64,000 bases of DNA. It comes from Paramecium tetraurelia. Its lineage: Eukaryota; Ciliophora; Oligohymenophorea; Peniculida; Parameciidae. Every line of letters starts with the position of its first letter. Positions within the stretch are counted from its first letter, which is position 1. The position numbers were made by a program, and so were the translations under genes. This document shows positions 50,080 to 62,000 of this stretch, in pieces. The DNA lies in NCBI RefSeq assembly GCF_000165425.1, contig NW_001799625.1, forward strand, positions 296,119 through 360,118, read 5' to 3'. The notes under the pieces are model-generated. The model ran no database searches and was not told the DNA's origin. It saw only the letters and a list, made by a program, of their open reading frames with translations.

Positions 50080-51539
50080 TTATATTTCTTATTAATAAAA
50101 AATAATTAACTTTTATTTTAAATTGTTAGTAATTCTTTGAAGTTGAAGCTACGAAATTCCATTAGATTTTATTGTAAAATATTTACCTAAATATCAGATA
50201 TTAAGAAGCTAGAGAATATGATTATAACAATTAAGATAATTAAAGGCTTTTTGAACTCTAAAATAAACATTATAAATATTTGAATTATGATATAGCTAAT
50301 CTAATTGGAAGATCAAAGTAAATATTTTCAAAGAAGAAACTTTTTGGCCAAATCAATTATTAAGAATCAAAGACTACCACCTTAATAGAATAGTAGAAAT
50401 CTAGAAAGTCATTTTCTATTGAAATGATTTCAAAAGGATATTTCCTTCGTCTGTTTTAGATCCTTACATCCTTTAAACTCAATATAACTTTAATTAAACC
50501 AATAGTTATTTCTCTTTGACTGTAGAAAGAATTTTTGATTTAATTCTATAAATTTTCCATAATCAATTTCTTATTAAAGTTTCTTATACTAATTTTTCTA
50601 CATTATTGATATTTATCATTAAATAAGTTTATTTGTGATTAATGAATAAAGAGTTTCATATCTTATTGCGTTGTTTATCTATTTAATTTTATAAGAGTGA
50701 ATTTAAATTAAATTAAATTGAACATTATTTTGAGATATTAGTCTAAAATTACACACCTATTTGCAAAAATTCACAAAAGAGATTATTCTAAGTAACATGA
50801 ATATCAAAATCTCTAAATAAATAAGGTGATTAATTAATCAATTCTGCTTTTATTTATTTAGAAGTGAAGATGAAGATATTAGGTTACTTTGAGTGATAAA
50901 TATGAAAAAAAGTTATAAAAATTAAATCCTTAAAATTTTACCCTCTAAAATGATTCTTGTACCTTTAGATTATAAATTTGACTGAGACAGTAGTATGCCT
51001 TAAATGGGTTTAGGATTTTTCTGATTCAAAAAACTTTTATGATTCACCATTGTTTTTAGTTTCAAAATAATTATTTAATTAACTAACATTCCTAATACTT
51101 ATTTAAAATTTAGAACAGCAAATAATTTTTGTATAAAAAGTACATGATTTCAGATAATATATAAATTGCATTGATAAATTTATTAGTATAAAATATTTTA
51201 TTTCAACTAAAAGATTGGGAGTTTTTTTAGAAATTTTTCAAATTAATTGTTATATTATTCCTTAGAAACAGGATGAATTACTGATTCAATTTAAAATATC
51301 CTAATATTATAAATCTTTTGCCCAAAGATTAAAAAGATTATTAACCAGAGCCTTTGATCATTGTCAATATTCTTTTTTCATGTAATATCTTATATAAATT
51401 TAATATTTTAAATACTTATTGTAAAAAAAAGTATTTAATATTAACAATAATGTTAATAATTATGACTTTACTCTATATTACTAATGAACCTGTTGTATAT
51501 TCCTTTAACGTAGATTTTTAATAGAAAGATAGTATATTT
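50080..51539. other. Gene-poor stretch with a coding-like fragment
   Basis: On the plus strand 50,130-50,516 is one open frame of about 125 codons with protein-like composition (ARE YDYNNQDNQRLFELQN, later LIGRSKQIFSKKK) but no start codon in a sensible place and no family match. The remainder is AT-rich with no frame. Confidence 0.35.
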
Positions 51540-52500
51540 TAATCATATCTATGCATTAGATTGGTAAAGTAAGGCAAGATCCTTGGATTGTGGATATATT
51601 AAATTTTTTGGATATTTAGGGTCTCACAATAGTATAGTAAAATTATGCTTTGATATTATAGAACCATATTTTTAGATTTAGAGTCTCAATCTCATTATAG
51701 GATTGATGCAGAGATTCTAAGGTATTTATTTATTGTAAAATCGATAAGCATTGACGGATACAAAGAGCCTAATTTTTACGTCGAAAAATATTGGCAAACC
51801 AAGATATCACTGTAAAAGAAGATAATATTTGTGGAAATTTGTCTTCAGAATATTTTTATACAATATCTATAGTTCGTACCCATATCAGAAAGAACACTCT
51901 ATGTATTACTTAATTTAGCTTTTGGAGGAATAACATCATTGTAATTAAGTACCATTAAATGTTAATCTGGATGTGAAGCATGCGTAGATAATAATATGAA
52001 AAGCTGTTAATAATGGAACTATTTAATTATTCTTTAGATAAAAAAAATCGATATACATTTCTGAAGGGTGGACATTTACATATACTACCGATCCTTAATG
52101 TGGTAATTACAAATTTTTATTGTTCAACTCAATTAGTTATTATGGATAACTCCCTCCTCATTAACATTAATTAATCAGGTTCTATAAACGAACGATGTTT
52201 AATTAATTATAGCATATATATACATAGTTAATAGATAACTATTAATAAATACAATTGAAATAAATTTGGTAAATAAGTCTTTCATTTTAAGCGTAAAACA
52301 CATCAACAGAGATATTAATAAGAAATCATCCTGATCCAATATTAAGGCTAGATATAAAGACTCTAAATGCCCTTGATAACTGCTATATAAGGGATTTCGA
52401 ACTTTTTATTCTCCAATTAAACAGCACCTTATCAAATGAATGCAAAATTATTATTATCATTCATTTCATTTGTAATAATTTTGAATGAATTCAAATCTGA
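51540..52500 (+). pseudogene. Decayed cysteine-rich surface-type protein (PPH/IRDF modules)
   Basis: Fragments of at least two similar modules are readable: one with DCGYIKFFGYLG near 51,580, one with QCGNYKFLLFN and QLPPHQHQLIRF near 52,100, ending HPDPILRL and IRDFELFI near 52,400. Between them is a cysteine-spaced linker (CQSGCEACVDNNMKSCQQW). This resembles the repeated extracellular modules of large Paramecium membrane proteins. Frameshifts and TGA codons interrupt it, and most conserved glycines and tryptophans are lost. Confidence 0.5.
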
Positions 52501-53177
52501 AGGATGAATAATAATTATTAAGCAATATTCAAAATTTTTACGAAAAGTGCAAAGAACCACTGGGGAGCGTTTATAAGATACAAAATCAGTAAGAAATTGA
52601 AGATGATCATTTCAAATTCTTTTCTCATTTTTGGTCGATGAGTTGATAATTCTTCATAAAGCAATTCTTCTGAAGACAACGATTTCATCTTAAAATTCCA
52701 ATCGTAAACACAGAAGCTCTTAAATAATTATTTCTTAGATCTTCCGACCAATAATTATCTCTCTCCCAAAATTTTTAATTTATAGTTTATTAATTAAAAT
52801 GGAAACAATGTGCCTTATAAACTAATCGTCGGTTCAGGTACTAGAATAGTGTATTTACCTGTCACTATGGATTAAATTTCGAATCATTGCCTAATAAAAA
52901 TAAATGATGACTTTGACATGATAAATATTTTTCTGTTAATATATTATACAAAATTCTACTAAATTACAATATTATTATATGGTTATATAATAATTCTATT
53001 AATCACATTTTATATTATTTTCTGATAGAATTTTACAAAATCAATTTAAAATTCTAGCAAAGAATTTAGGGAATATAATCCTATAATTAATACATAATTT
53101 TAATTCTATAAATTGGGATTATTATAAAAATAAGTAATTAATCAATATTAAGCAAATCTGAAGTTTATTTCTAATTA
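52501..53177. other. AT-rich region, nothing recognised
   Basis: About 680 bp between two pseudogenes. No coding frame or structured element that I can support. Confidence 0.35.
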
Positions 53178-54524
53178 ATGTTAAAAATAATATTTTTTGA
53201 TGGAAAGTAATTGAGCAATGAACTTCAACATTAGATTGAAACAGAGATAATAAATATAATAAATAAATGTTAAGGAGTTTTATCTACTTTTAGTGATACT
53301 ACAAAAAAGAATATAGAAATTGTTTTATTTGTAGGATAAACAGGAGCAGGAAAGAGCACTTTATTCAACTTTCTTAGCGGAGCAGAGTTCAAAATTCAAG
53401 AGAGAGTATTATAATTAAGAAATCCTTCTAATAAATTTTCAGAGATGAAAGGTGGAATGAATTCTGTATCAAAAGAGCCCAATTATTATTTTAATTCAGA
53501 ATATAATCATTTATTAATAGACTTCCCTGGTTTTTAAGACACAAATGGTAAATTAGATCAACTTTTAATTGAATTAATATTTTAAAAGGTAGTCACTTAA
53601 TTACATATTAAAGTAATATATGTTATAAAGAATAATGAAAGCACTCTGCCTAATAGAGGAATGTAAATAATAAAATTTATAGATTAACTATTTCAAAATA
53701 GTAATTTAGATATTAATAAGTTTAATTTATTACTAAATTGTTATTTAGAAATTTGTCAGATTTTGAATTGAAAAGAAATATAAGGAAAGAATTAACAAAC
53801 GCAAATAAGAATAATTATATCGATAATATTCTTGTAATGAGAAAAGTCTAAAATACTGATGATTTAAATAATTATTTCATAAATTAAAAAAGAAATGAGT
53901 ATATAAATAAAACCAGTTCAATCAAAACCTTAATCGATTCCTAAATTTTCAATTCTTTCACAATATCTAATGTAATAAATTTCAATGATTATGGATGAAT
54001 ACAATTGAGTTATTTATGAAAATGTAGAAAAGTTATGTGAGCAAATGAATATTTCCGAAAAGAGTGAGCAAATCAGATAAACTTAATCCCTTTTAGATAT
54101 TATAACTAAAGCAGAAATAAAAGATGCTTCTGAATGGTATTCAATTTTCATTGAAATTGTGAAAAAATTCCAAAAGTTCTTTAAATTGAAAAGAATTTAA
54201 ATAATTTTAAACAGATTTTACAATTTTGTTCCCAATTTTAGAATTAAATTGAAAATTACTCTGAAGTTATTTTTTCTATTAAAAGCTCTTAAAAGTAATT
54301 CCAAAACTTTAGGAGAATATAGATTAAATGGTTAAAAATCAAAAGGAAAAAACGTAAAGGGAATACCAAATTGCAACTTTTTCATCTTAAAAGGAATAAT
54401 TATTGTAAACTTTTATTATTTTGAACCTTTGTAATTAAAATAAAATAGTTGGTTTAAAGTAGGGTAAAAAAATGTTAAGCTCGTGATTAATACTATGTAC
54501 AAATGGAGTTATAAAAAAAAGTGA
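53178..54524 (+). pseudogene. P-loop GTPase of a ciliate AIG1-like family, frame-disrupted
   Basis: ATG 53178 opens 198 codons ending at TGA 53769-53771. It contains a G1 P-loop (GQTGAGKSTLFNFLSG), a G2-region (MKGGMNSVSKEPNYYF) and G3 (LLIDFPGFQDT), the layout of the AIG1/septin-like branch of GTPases. The conserved continuation (LSDFELKRNIRKEL) lies in another frame: one base appears to be missing near 53746-53755. A further break lies near 53,990, after which an open frame runs to 54524 with helical sequence. Either a pseudogene or a truncated GTPase with just the G domain; decay is more likely given the homologous sequence downstream. Confidence 0.6.
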
Positions 54525-54723
54525 AAAGATAAGAAGATCATTATTACCACCTAGAAAATGAATTGAGAGAGATTGAAATTCGAAATTAAATTAAAGATTT
54601 TTTAAATTTCTTGTGGTTGATGAATACCATATTTGATTTTTGAAAAGATAATCTATATTAAATATTTATAATTATGAGATTTATTCCCTTAACTATTAGC
54701 CTACATATCAATTATTGAAATTG

Positions 54724-56990
54724 TCATAAGTGATCTGAATTTTTTAAAGTTTTATAGAAGGACTCATCTGAGGATCTGAATGAGCCTCGAATTTATTATT
54801 TTCTATTGATTGGATTATCTAATTCCATCATATCTATGAGGAGTTCATTCATCCTTTCTGTTTCTTCATGAACTTCAAAATAAATTAGACAATTGATCTT
54901 GTTTTGATTATTTTATTTAAGGTCTCTCCAAATTTGATGCAATTAATAGTTAATTATTTATATTATTATTATTATTCTATCCTGTTAAGGAGAAGAGAAA
55001 ACATAAATTATTTAATCATCATATTTTTTCAAATTAATTCCATTCTTTTAATAATTCTATCCCCTACTCTATACGTTTATGCCATTTTTCACTTTTAATT
55101 CCAATGCTAATTTTTCTATGAAATGTATTTAGATATTATTTCAGATGGATTTTAAACGAAATTCCAAGACTCCACGGGATTGCATTTACATCTCCAGTAT
55201 CAGTTTTAAGATCTTATTGAATTAATTTAGATAACATGATTGGAATCTTATTTTTGAAATTTAATTATAAAAGCAAACCTAAGTTTTTGCTCTTCTACAA
55301 GTGATTGGATTAGTTTGAATATCAGATACTAAGCATGCACCAGTGAGTAGATTATTTTGAATGTTTAAACATTTTCCGCGATCTCCAGGAGGAGTAAATT
55401 GAAAAATACCAATATTATTTTTAAAATCTCAATTTTGTTGAATATTCTATCAGTATCGGTTATTCCTATAAAATAGCAAGAGTTATTATAATAATAACCT
55501 GAAGCAATATAAGAATAAATTTACAATATTCCATCTTAAACACTCTTTTTTTTGACTAATAGAAATTGATCTACATAAAGCAAAATATATGGATGAACTT
55601 GGCTTTTCAATATTATTACATTAAAGTCTTACTGTGTCATAAATAAGATAAGCTCCAATAAATATTTTAGTTATAGTAATCGCATATGTATGGAGATAGA
55701 CTTTATGTTTCAGGTATTAGTGAACCACCAACAGCAGCATCAATAGTCTTTATAAAAGAAGAAGAAAATTTAACAAACATTCTCAGAGAATTTGGAATAT
55801 GCATTTGGAATTGAGAAACAAGCAAGTGATTTAGACTATCTAAACAGCATTTCTCTGTATTAGCCAAGTCAAAGCACTATTGATCTGATCTTGGGTAGGA
55901 GTAGGAATACATTTCAAGTTTGATGTAATTGATTTACAACTATCTTTGTGCTTTTAAGGCAAGCCAGCATGTTAATTCCTTTATTCTTACTACATCATAT
56001 ATAGGATTAACTTGAAAAAATAACGCCAATATCCATATGAATAATAACTACATCAAAAATTCAAAATTGGTCCAATAGTATCATATCTATTATCATAATT
56101 TGTCTAAGCACAATTTAAGATCTGTTGGATATTAAGGCAGGCATATCTGTTCAATCCTTAACATTATCAACTGCTAAGTTTGCTGATACAAGATGTAATA
56201 TAGTGTATTAATAATAAAAGGTTAATAGTTATGGAAAATAAATGTCTATAAACACTTTCTGTACACAACTGGTAACCCATTTGCAGGGTTCTTGATTGGA
56301 TACTAAACAATGCTATTTTTGGGCTCCATTTTCATTGATTCATTGATTTACGAACAAGTAACCATAATTGAGCCTACATCTTCCCATCACAAAGTAGTTG
56401 ACTTAATCTAACATGATTGAGAAGGAATTAGGCAAGCCTTTCTACTTAAAATAGAACAGTTAGTAAGATTTTAAATTTGATTCTAGGCTTTGATTTCACA
56501 CAAATTGGTTTCATCCTAAATTGCTAAAATATTTACGGTCAACTAAGAACGCGCACTTTGTCTGTTAAATTAATGTAAATTAATTTGGCATTTTTTGGTT
56601 TAACTATCCCAATAGCAACTTTCAAAGTCAGCTCAACAGTCATATTGTTTTTTGTAAGTTGCCACAACTTACAACTTGAGCTTAAATCAGTAATCCTATT
56701 ATATTTAAATGTACTATAGCTTTAGATAACCCTAAACATTGATTACAGGCAACAGCAGAGATAAAAAGCAAAGAACATGATGCAAAAAAAGCATTCTCAC
56801 ACTATTTGATTTAATTTTTCCAAGGTATTTATTTGAAAAATAAAGTATTTTATGTATGGGATAAAGGACCATATTTATAATATTTCATCCTGCGAATTAC
56901 AAATTAAACTTTATCATAATAACCTGCATATTTAAGCATTTTTGGTGTAGAATTAGCCTTGTTTTAAACAGTCATTAACCCAGAAGAATT
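54724..56990 (-). pseudogene. Decayed cysteine-rich secreted/membrane protein
   Basis: On the minus strand several coding-like fragments follow each other in changing frames. A hydrophobic start-like segment (MFFAFYLCCCLQ) lies near 56,780. Cysteine-spaced pieces follow (TNCSILSRKACLIPSQSC; CLVSNQEPCKWVTSC) near 56.3-56.5 kb. Then come GGSLIPETQSLSPYI near 55.7 kb and GKCLNIQNNLLTGACL near 55.3 kb. A charged tail (VHEETERMNELLIDMMELD) ends at TGA 54726-54724. This looks like a surface-antigen or cysteine-rich repeat membrane protein that has lost its frame. Family assignment is uncertain. Confidence 0.4.
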
Positions 56991-57221
56991 CTTCTAATTA
57001 TATTATTTAAATACTGTCTTGTTCTATTTTGACTATACGCTTTTCTTATTATTAATACTTCTTCAATAATTAAACGTTAATGATAGAATTGATCATATAT
57101 TAGCATTTCCATCAGTAAATTATTACAAATTTTATAATATTTTGGTCGTTTTGATTAATATTAATTTTCAAAATTAACCAGCAACTAAGAAAGAATGTTA
57201 CATTTACAATGTTAACTGAAT

Positions 57222-58010
57222 GAAAGCTTAAAATTTAAATAATTTAGCAGCTTAAATCTATTACCATTTAAAAAGGAAAATGGAATATATTCTTATTATC
57301 CCGATGATCCAAATAAAATCTAAGGGAGAACGACTTAAACCTATTCGCTTACCAACACTACCACCTTAACCCAAATGGAATTTCTTGAAATTAAAACAAG
57401 AATTCTTGTATAAAGTAGTCAAATTTGATTAAGTATCTGATAATTTCTTCGACAGACTAAAATTATTAATATTTGAAGAATGTTAGGACCATCCATTATG
57501 AATTTAAAAATATCACTTTGCAAATGGAGTTCTATAAGACTCCCCACCCTCACACATATAAATAAACAATTTCTTACTAGAGTTAAAAAATTACTCTATG
57601 GAATGATTAAAATTAATAATTTGCTGATGATCTAGTTTTGTAAGATAATCAATAAATCAAAGTGTGGCATCAATATACTAAAATTTAAATAGATCTAAGA
57701 TTTTCCTATTTTAAAACAATACAAATATCTGAATAAAAATAAAATAGAATAAGCCTTAGACAATATTGTTAAAAGATAAAACGAATCTCCTAATCTCTAT
57801 ATCCTAACTGAGAATTTATATATTTTTCCTACAAATATGTTATTTGTTAAAAATAAAACTATAAAACTTTTGAAATTTCCAGAATCATGACCTACTGATA
57901 TGCTGTAAGTTTTAATATTGGAAACAAGAATTGATAAAATGTTATTTTTGAATTCAAAAATGGTGGATTTATTGAAATACAATTTTATAATTGGATCAAA
58001 CTAAAATATG
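57222..58010 (+). pseudogene. Decayed coding region, family unknown
   Basis: From ATG 57222 an open frame of about 90 codons (MKAQNLNNLAAQIYYHLKR... PTLPPQPKWNFLKLKQEF) reaches TGA. A second frame continues with protein-like sequence to about 57,810, and a third to about 58,010 with in-frame TGA near 57,890 and 58,009. The pieces look like one former gene. The third frame runs on into the open frame upstream of the NACHT gene, so it may be a lost 5' part of that gene. Confidence 0.35.
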
Positions 58011-58138
58011 TGATATTCATCAAAAAGATTATCTTTTAAACTCATAATTAATTATCAATACAAATATAAGTGCAGAATAGTTGAAGAAGAAGTGGAAAGA
58101 GAAAAGAAAATTGATTCCTAATTGGTCACAATTAAATA

Positions 58139-58153
58139 AATAAATAAATAATA
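58139..58153. repeat. Short AAAT/AATA microsatellite
   Basis: About four AAAT-type units followed by AATAAT, within the open frame upstream of the NACHT gene. A similar TAT/ATT trinucleotide run lies near 54,958-54,976. Confidence 0.6.
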
Positions 58154-59004
58154 ATTATTAATATATTCATGTAGTATAGAATCAAGTGCGTTCCTTTATG
58201 AAAACTTTCTCAATCTTGTGAAGTGTATTAATCAATTTTTGCAATTAATCTTCTAGCCCAAGAGATCTATAGTTCCTGATCTTATTTAGAATTTTTCATG
58301 TTTCATATTGATTACAGTTTTGCAACCAATAGTCCTACTCTTCGTTAATGTAATTTAATAAACAAATTCTTCAATTAATACTGATTTATTTTTGTTATTT
58401 TTTAAATAATTATTCTAACAATTAGGTATTTAAACTCATCTTGCCAATAAAGCCATCTATATCAGAAAATAACCACAAAATATTCTATCAATCATATCTC
58501 TAATAAAATTTCTAAGATAGTAAAATGAGTTACATATTGAAACATATTATTCACATAAACTGGCTAAATTGATGATTAAAGATCCTATTTCTTTTATATC
58601 TAATGAAAATATTAGAATTAAGTCCCTATATATATTGGTTTAGAAATTAATAAATTCTCAAATATAAGCCATTTAACAAGATCAATAGTCGTCCAATAAT
58701 CTCACAGAAATTAATTAAATTAGCCATATTGCAAACCCACAAATGTTTTTCCACTTTTTAAATGGTGGACAGAGAGGAAGAAACATTTGCCTAAAATTGG
58801 GAAATATATTGAAAAAAGAGAAAATGGCATAAACAAATGTGTAATAGCATAATTTTAAATAAAATAATGATCTAGAATACTAAATATTCAATAATAGTAA
58901 ATATTTTCAATATATCTGTTTCAGATATTAATTTAGGTTATTATTGAAATTATTTTAGACATGGATTTATTATTATTTTTAAATTTGATAAAAAATTTTC
59001 TAAA

Positions 59005-62000
59005 ATGTCTTAAATGGAATTCATTTTGCGTGGAGGTGGTTGTGGAACTTCAAAAATATACTCACTCGAATCAGAAATCTCAAAGACAGATAATTAAGAT
59101 CTTTATAATCTCTTTAATAAATTCAATTTTTATGTTGAAATCATCTGCACAAAGGCTGCTGTTGCCGCTAATTAGTTAGAGAATTAAGAAATATCGATTG
59201 CTTTACAATGGTTTAATTTTTAAGAAGAAAAAATTTACAAACTTAACAAGAATGCTGAAAGTGTTGCGAAAACATATGATTTAATTTTAGAGGGAATCAG
59301 AAAATTATTGAAAAGCTGCTTGATTTACATTAGAACAGATTCGTTTAAATGTTTATATATCTTGTAGACAACAGCGTCTCTATCTAAAGTAATATTTAGC
59401 TTCCATATGCTAAATAAGGAGAGATATATAAAATGTGATTTATAACAGGAATTTTTGGACATCTCTGATGAACTAAGAAAACATATGGAAATAGAGAAGA
59501 ATGATTTGATTTAAAATTAAATGGAACTCTATCTTTTCTTAACAAAAACTTCTTTCTAGATATCACCTAACAATAATGATGAAAGGAAAGAAATCTTAAA
59601 AGGATTTTTAAGTGGTATTATTGGTTCGATAATTTCAATGAAACCAAATGAAGAATTGCTTGAATCATTGTTTTTGGGAGCTTGTCATCTTTATAATTTA
59701 TATATTGTTGATAAAAATAGAAAATAGTTTGAAGTTTATTATTCAATAGATATGTTACAATGGGAGATAATAGGTTATTTTAAGAATGATACATTGTAAG
59801 ATCTAGACGAAATAATTTTACGAGTTGAGGTTATACATGATAAAATTGTGAAAAATTCAAATGAATGGAAATATCATTATCTTTGGGTGTAAATGGTTGG
59901 GAAAATCTTATAATATAATCCTCTAATAACAAAACACAAATTATCCCAGTTGATAAGGACATTCAATTTGGGTTTAAAGCTAAATCAAATTTGGAAGGAA
60001 TATTAAAGAAAAGGATTACTATTTTAAGTGAGTAATGACTAGGCAGTCATCTAACTTGATTAACTTTAGAATAGTTCATTAAATGAAAATGATAGAATAA
60101 TGTTAGAAACCTGTTTCAAAGGGTGGGAAATCTTTTTATCACTTAAAGATTTTCTCATAAATGAAAATATCCCTTTTACATTTGGATCATATTTAAAAAG
60201 CAAATTAGAAATTGAAGGAAAAGGACTCTAAAAACATGAATATCTATTGGCAATTAACAATATTAAAAGGTATTTAGGGTTTTAGATACCCAATAAGCTG
60301 CTAACTTTAATTAAATAAAATGATAAAAAATTGGAAGAAACAATTAAAATTTGTAGAAACTTTATAAAGGACAAGTAGTATGATTAAGGTTTAATCATAA
60401 AAGTTTCTAATTAATAAATAACAAAGATTATGCAAAAATTAGAGCAGTATTACTAAAACATATAATATATCAGTAAAATCTATAGGCTTAATTAGATCAA
60501 AAAGAAAGATATAAGTCAAAATAACAATTTTGAGAAACTTAATAATTTGTTGTGGTTGTAAGAAAGTTTAGAATTATATCTAATTTTACTTGAAAGGAAT
60601 GAAGCACAAAATAACAATGGTAAAGATAGCAAGAATGAACTTCAAGATTGGATAACATTAATTAAAGAAGATTTAATAGCCAAAGATTTTTAAGCTTCTT
60701 ATTTATCATTTCTTGACTTACCAGCAACCCAACAAATTAGAAAGAAAATTCTGTAAGAAGTTGAAAAATTTGTTGACATTTATGAGAAAGAAATTTGCAA
60801 ATTAAATATAAATGAATTATTGCAATATTTTTAGAATTTAGTCAATAATCTACAAGAAGAGTACGAAAACTAGAGCAATGAACATTAAAAACAAATTTTA
60901 GAGTTCAATTTACACCTAAAGAGAGTCATGATTATAAAATATTAAATGGAGACAGTTACTTAAATTGTTGAACTTGAAAAAATTAAAAAAGATATAGCTG
61001 ATATGCATTTACTTAAATTTCTAGAGAACTTAAAGTACAAAAATCTGAAGCTAAAATTAAAATTGGTTGCTTCTAAGAAATCCTTTTCATTTATTTTAGA
61101 AAAAACCAAACCAGAGGAATTAAGAAAGTTTTCAGAAGTTATAAATTTGTAAGAGTTCCTATTAAGTATAGTTGAGGATTTTCTAAAAAGAATTCTAAAA
61201 GAAAATGCTAATTTTGAAGACTCACTTCGAATTGAACTGAAAAATATTGAAATCACGAAATAAGAAGACTTTGACTACAGATTATCAAAGTAAAAAGGAA
61301 TAATAAAATTCCTCGTATTTAAATAAGGTTTAGATGAAAATCAGATTGAATAGGATGAAAAAGATTTAGAGTTGATTGAGAAGGAATTTGGAGATTTATA
61401 CAATAAAGAAACTCCTTCTTCTTCTATTGTGACAATAAAGTAAATTTTTGAAAATCTACAAGTTGATGAAACTTTAAAATAGGTGATGGATGAAAAATTA
61501 GATTCATCGCAATTGAAATTGGAAAAAGAAAAATATTATATTTTTTTATCTCAATTAAAGCAAATTGAAGATTTTAGAAAATGTTTATTAATTAAAAATT
61601 GGAATCAATTAATCTTATAAACAGAAACTGTGATCCAAACATTTGAAAATTTTGGATGCCCAGACAAGGAAGTTATAAAAATGTTAATTAATGAAGAACT
61701 AATCCAGTTAAAAACTTTAATAAAGATAAATTAAGGAGAATTGTAATCTCCAAAAGACTAGATAAGATAGGAGAAAGTTGATATAACAGACATTGAGAAA
61801 TGTGATTAAATTGGATAAATATAATTTCATGATTAATAAGTAGGAAAAAGTGAAAATGGCATTTTAACTAATTAAAATAGTTAGCGAACTTACTTATCAT
61901 TCATAATGAAGATAGTAAAGTTAAAAAAAATAAGACTAAAAGAAGAGATGGTACTATTGTAAAAATTTCTTGAAGAAGTAAGTTTTTTTTCTGATACGAT

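Noticed and set aside
57797-57982. 61-codon ORF on the minus strand
   Set aside because: It is antisense to decayed plus-strand coding sequence and has no independent support.
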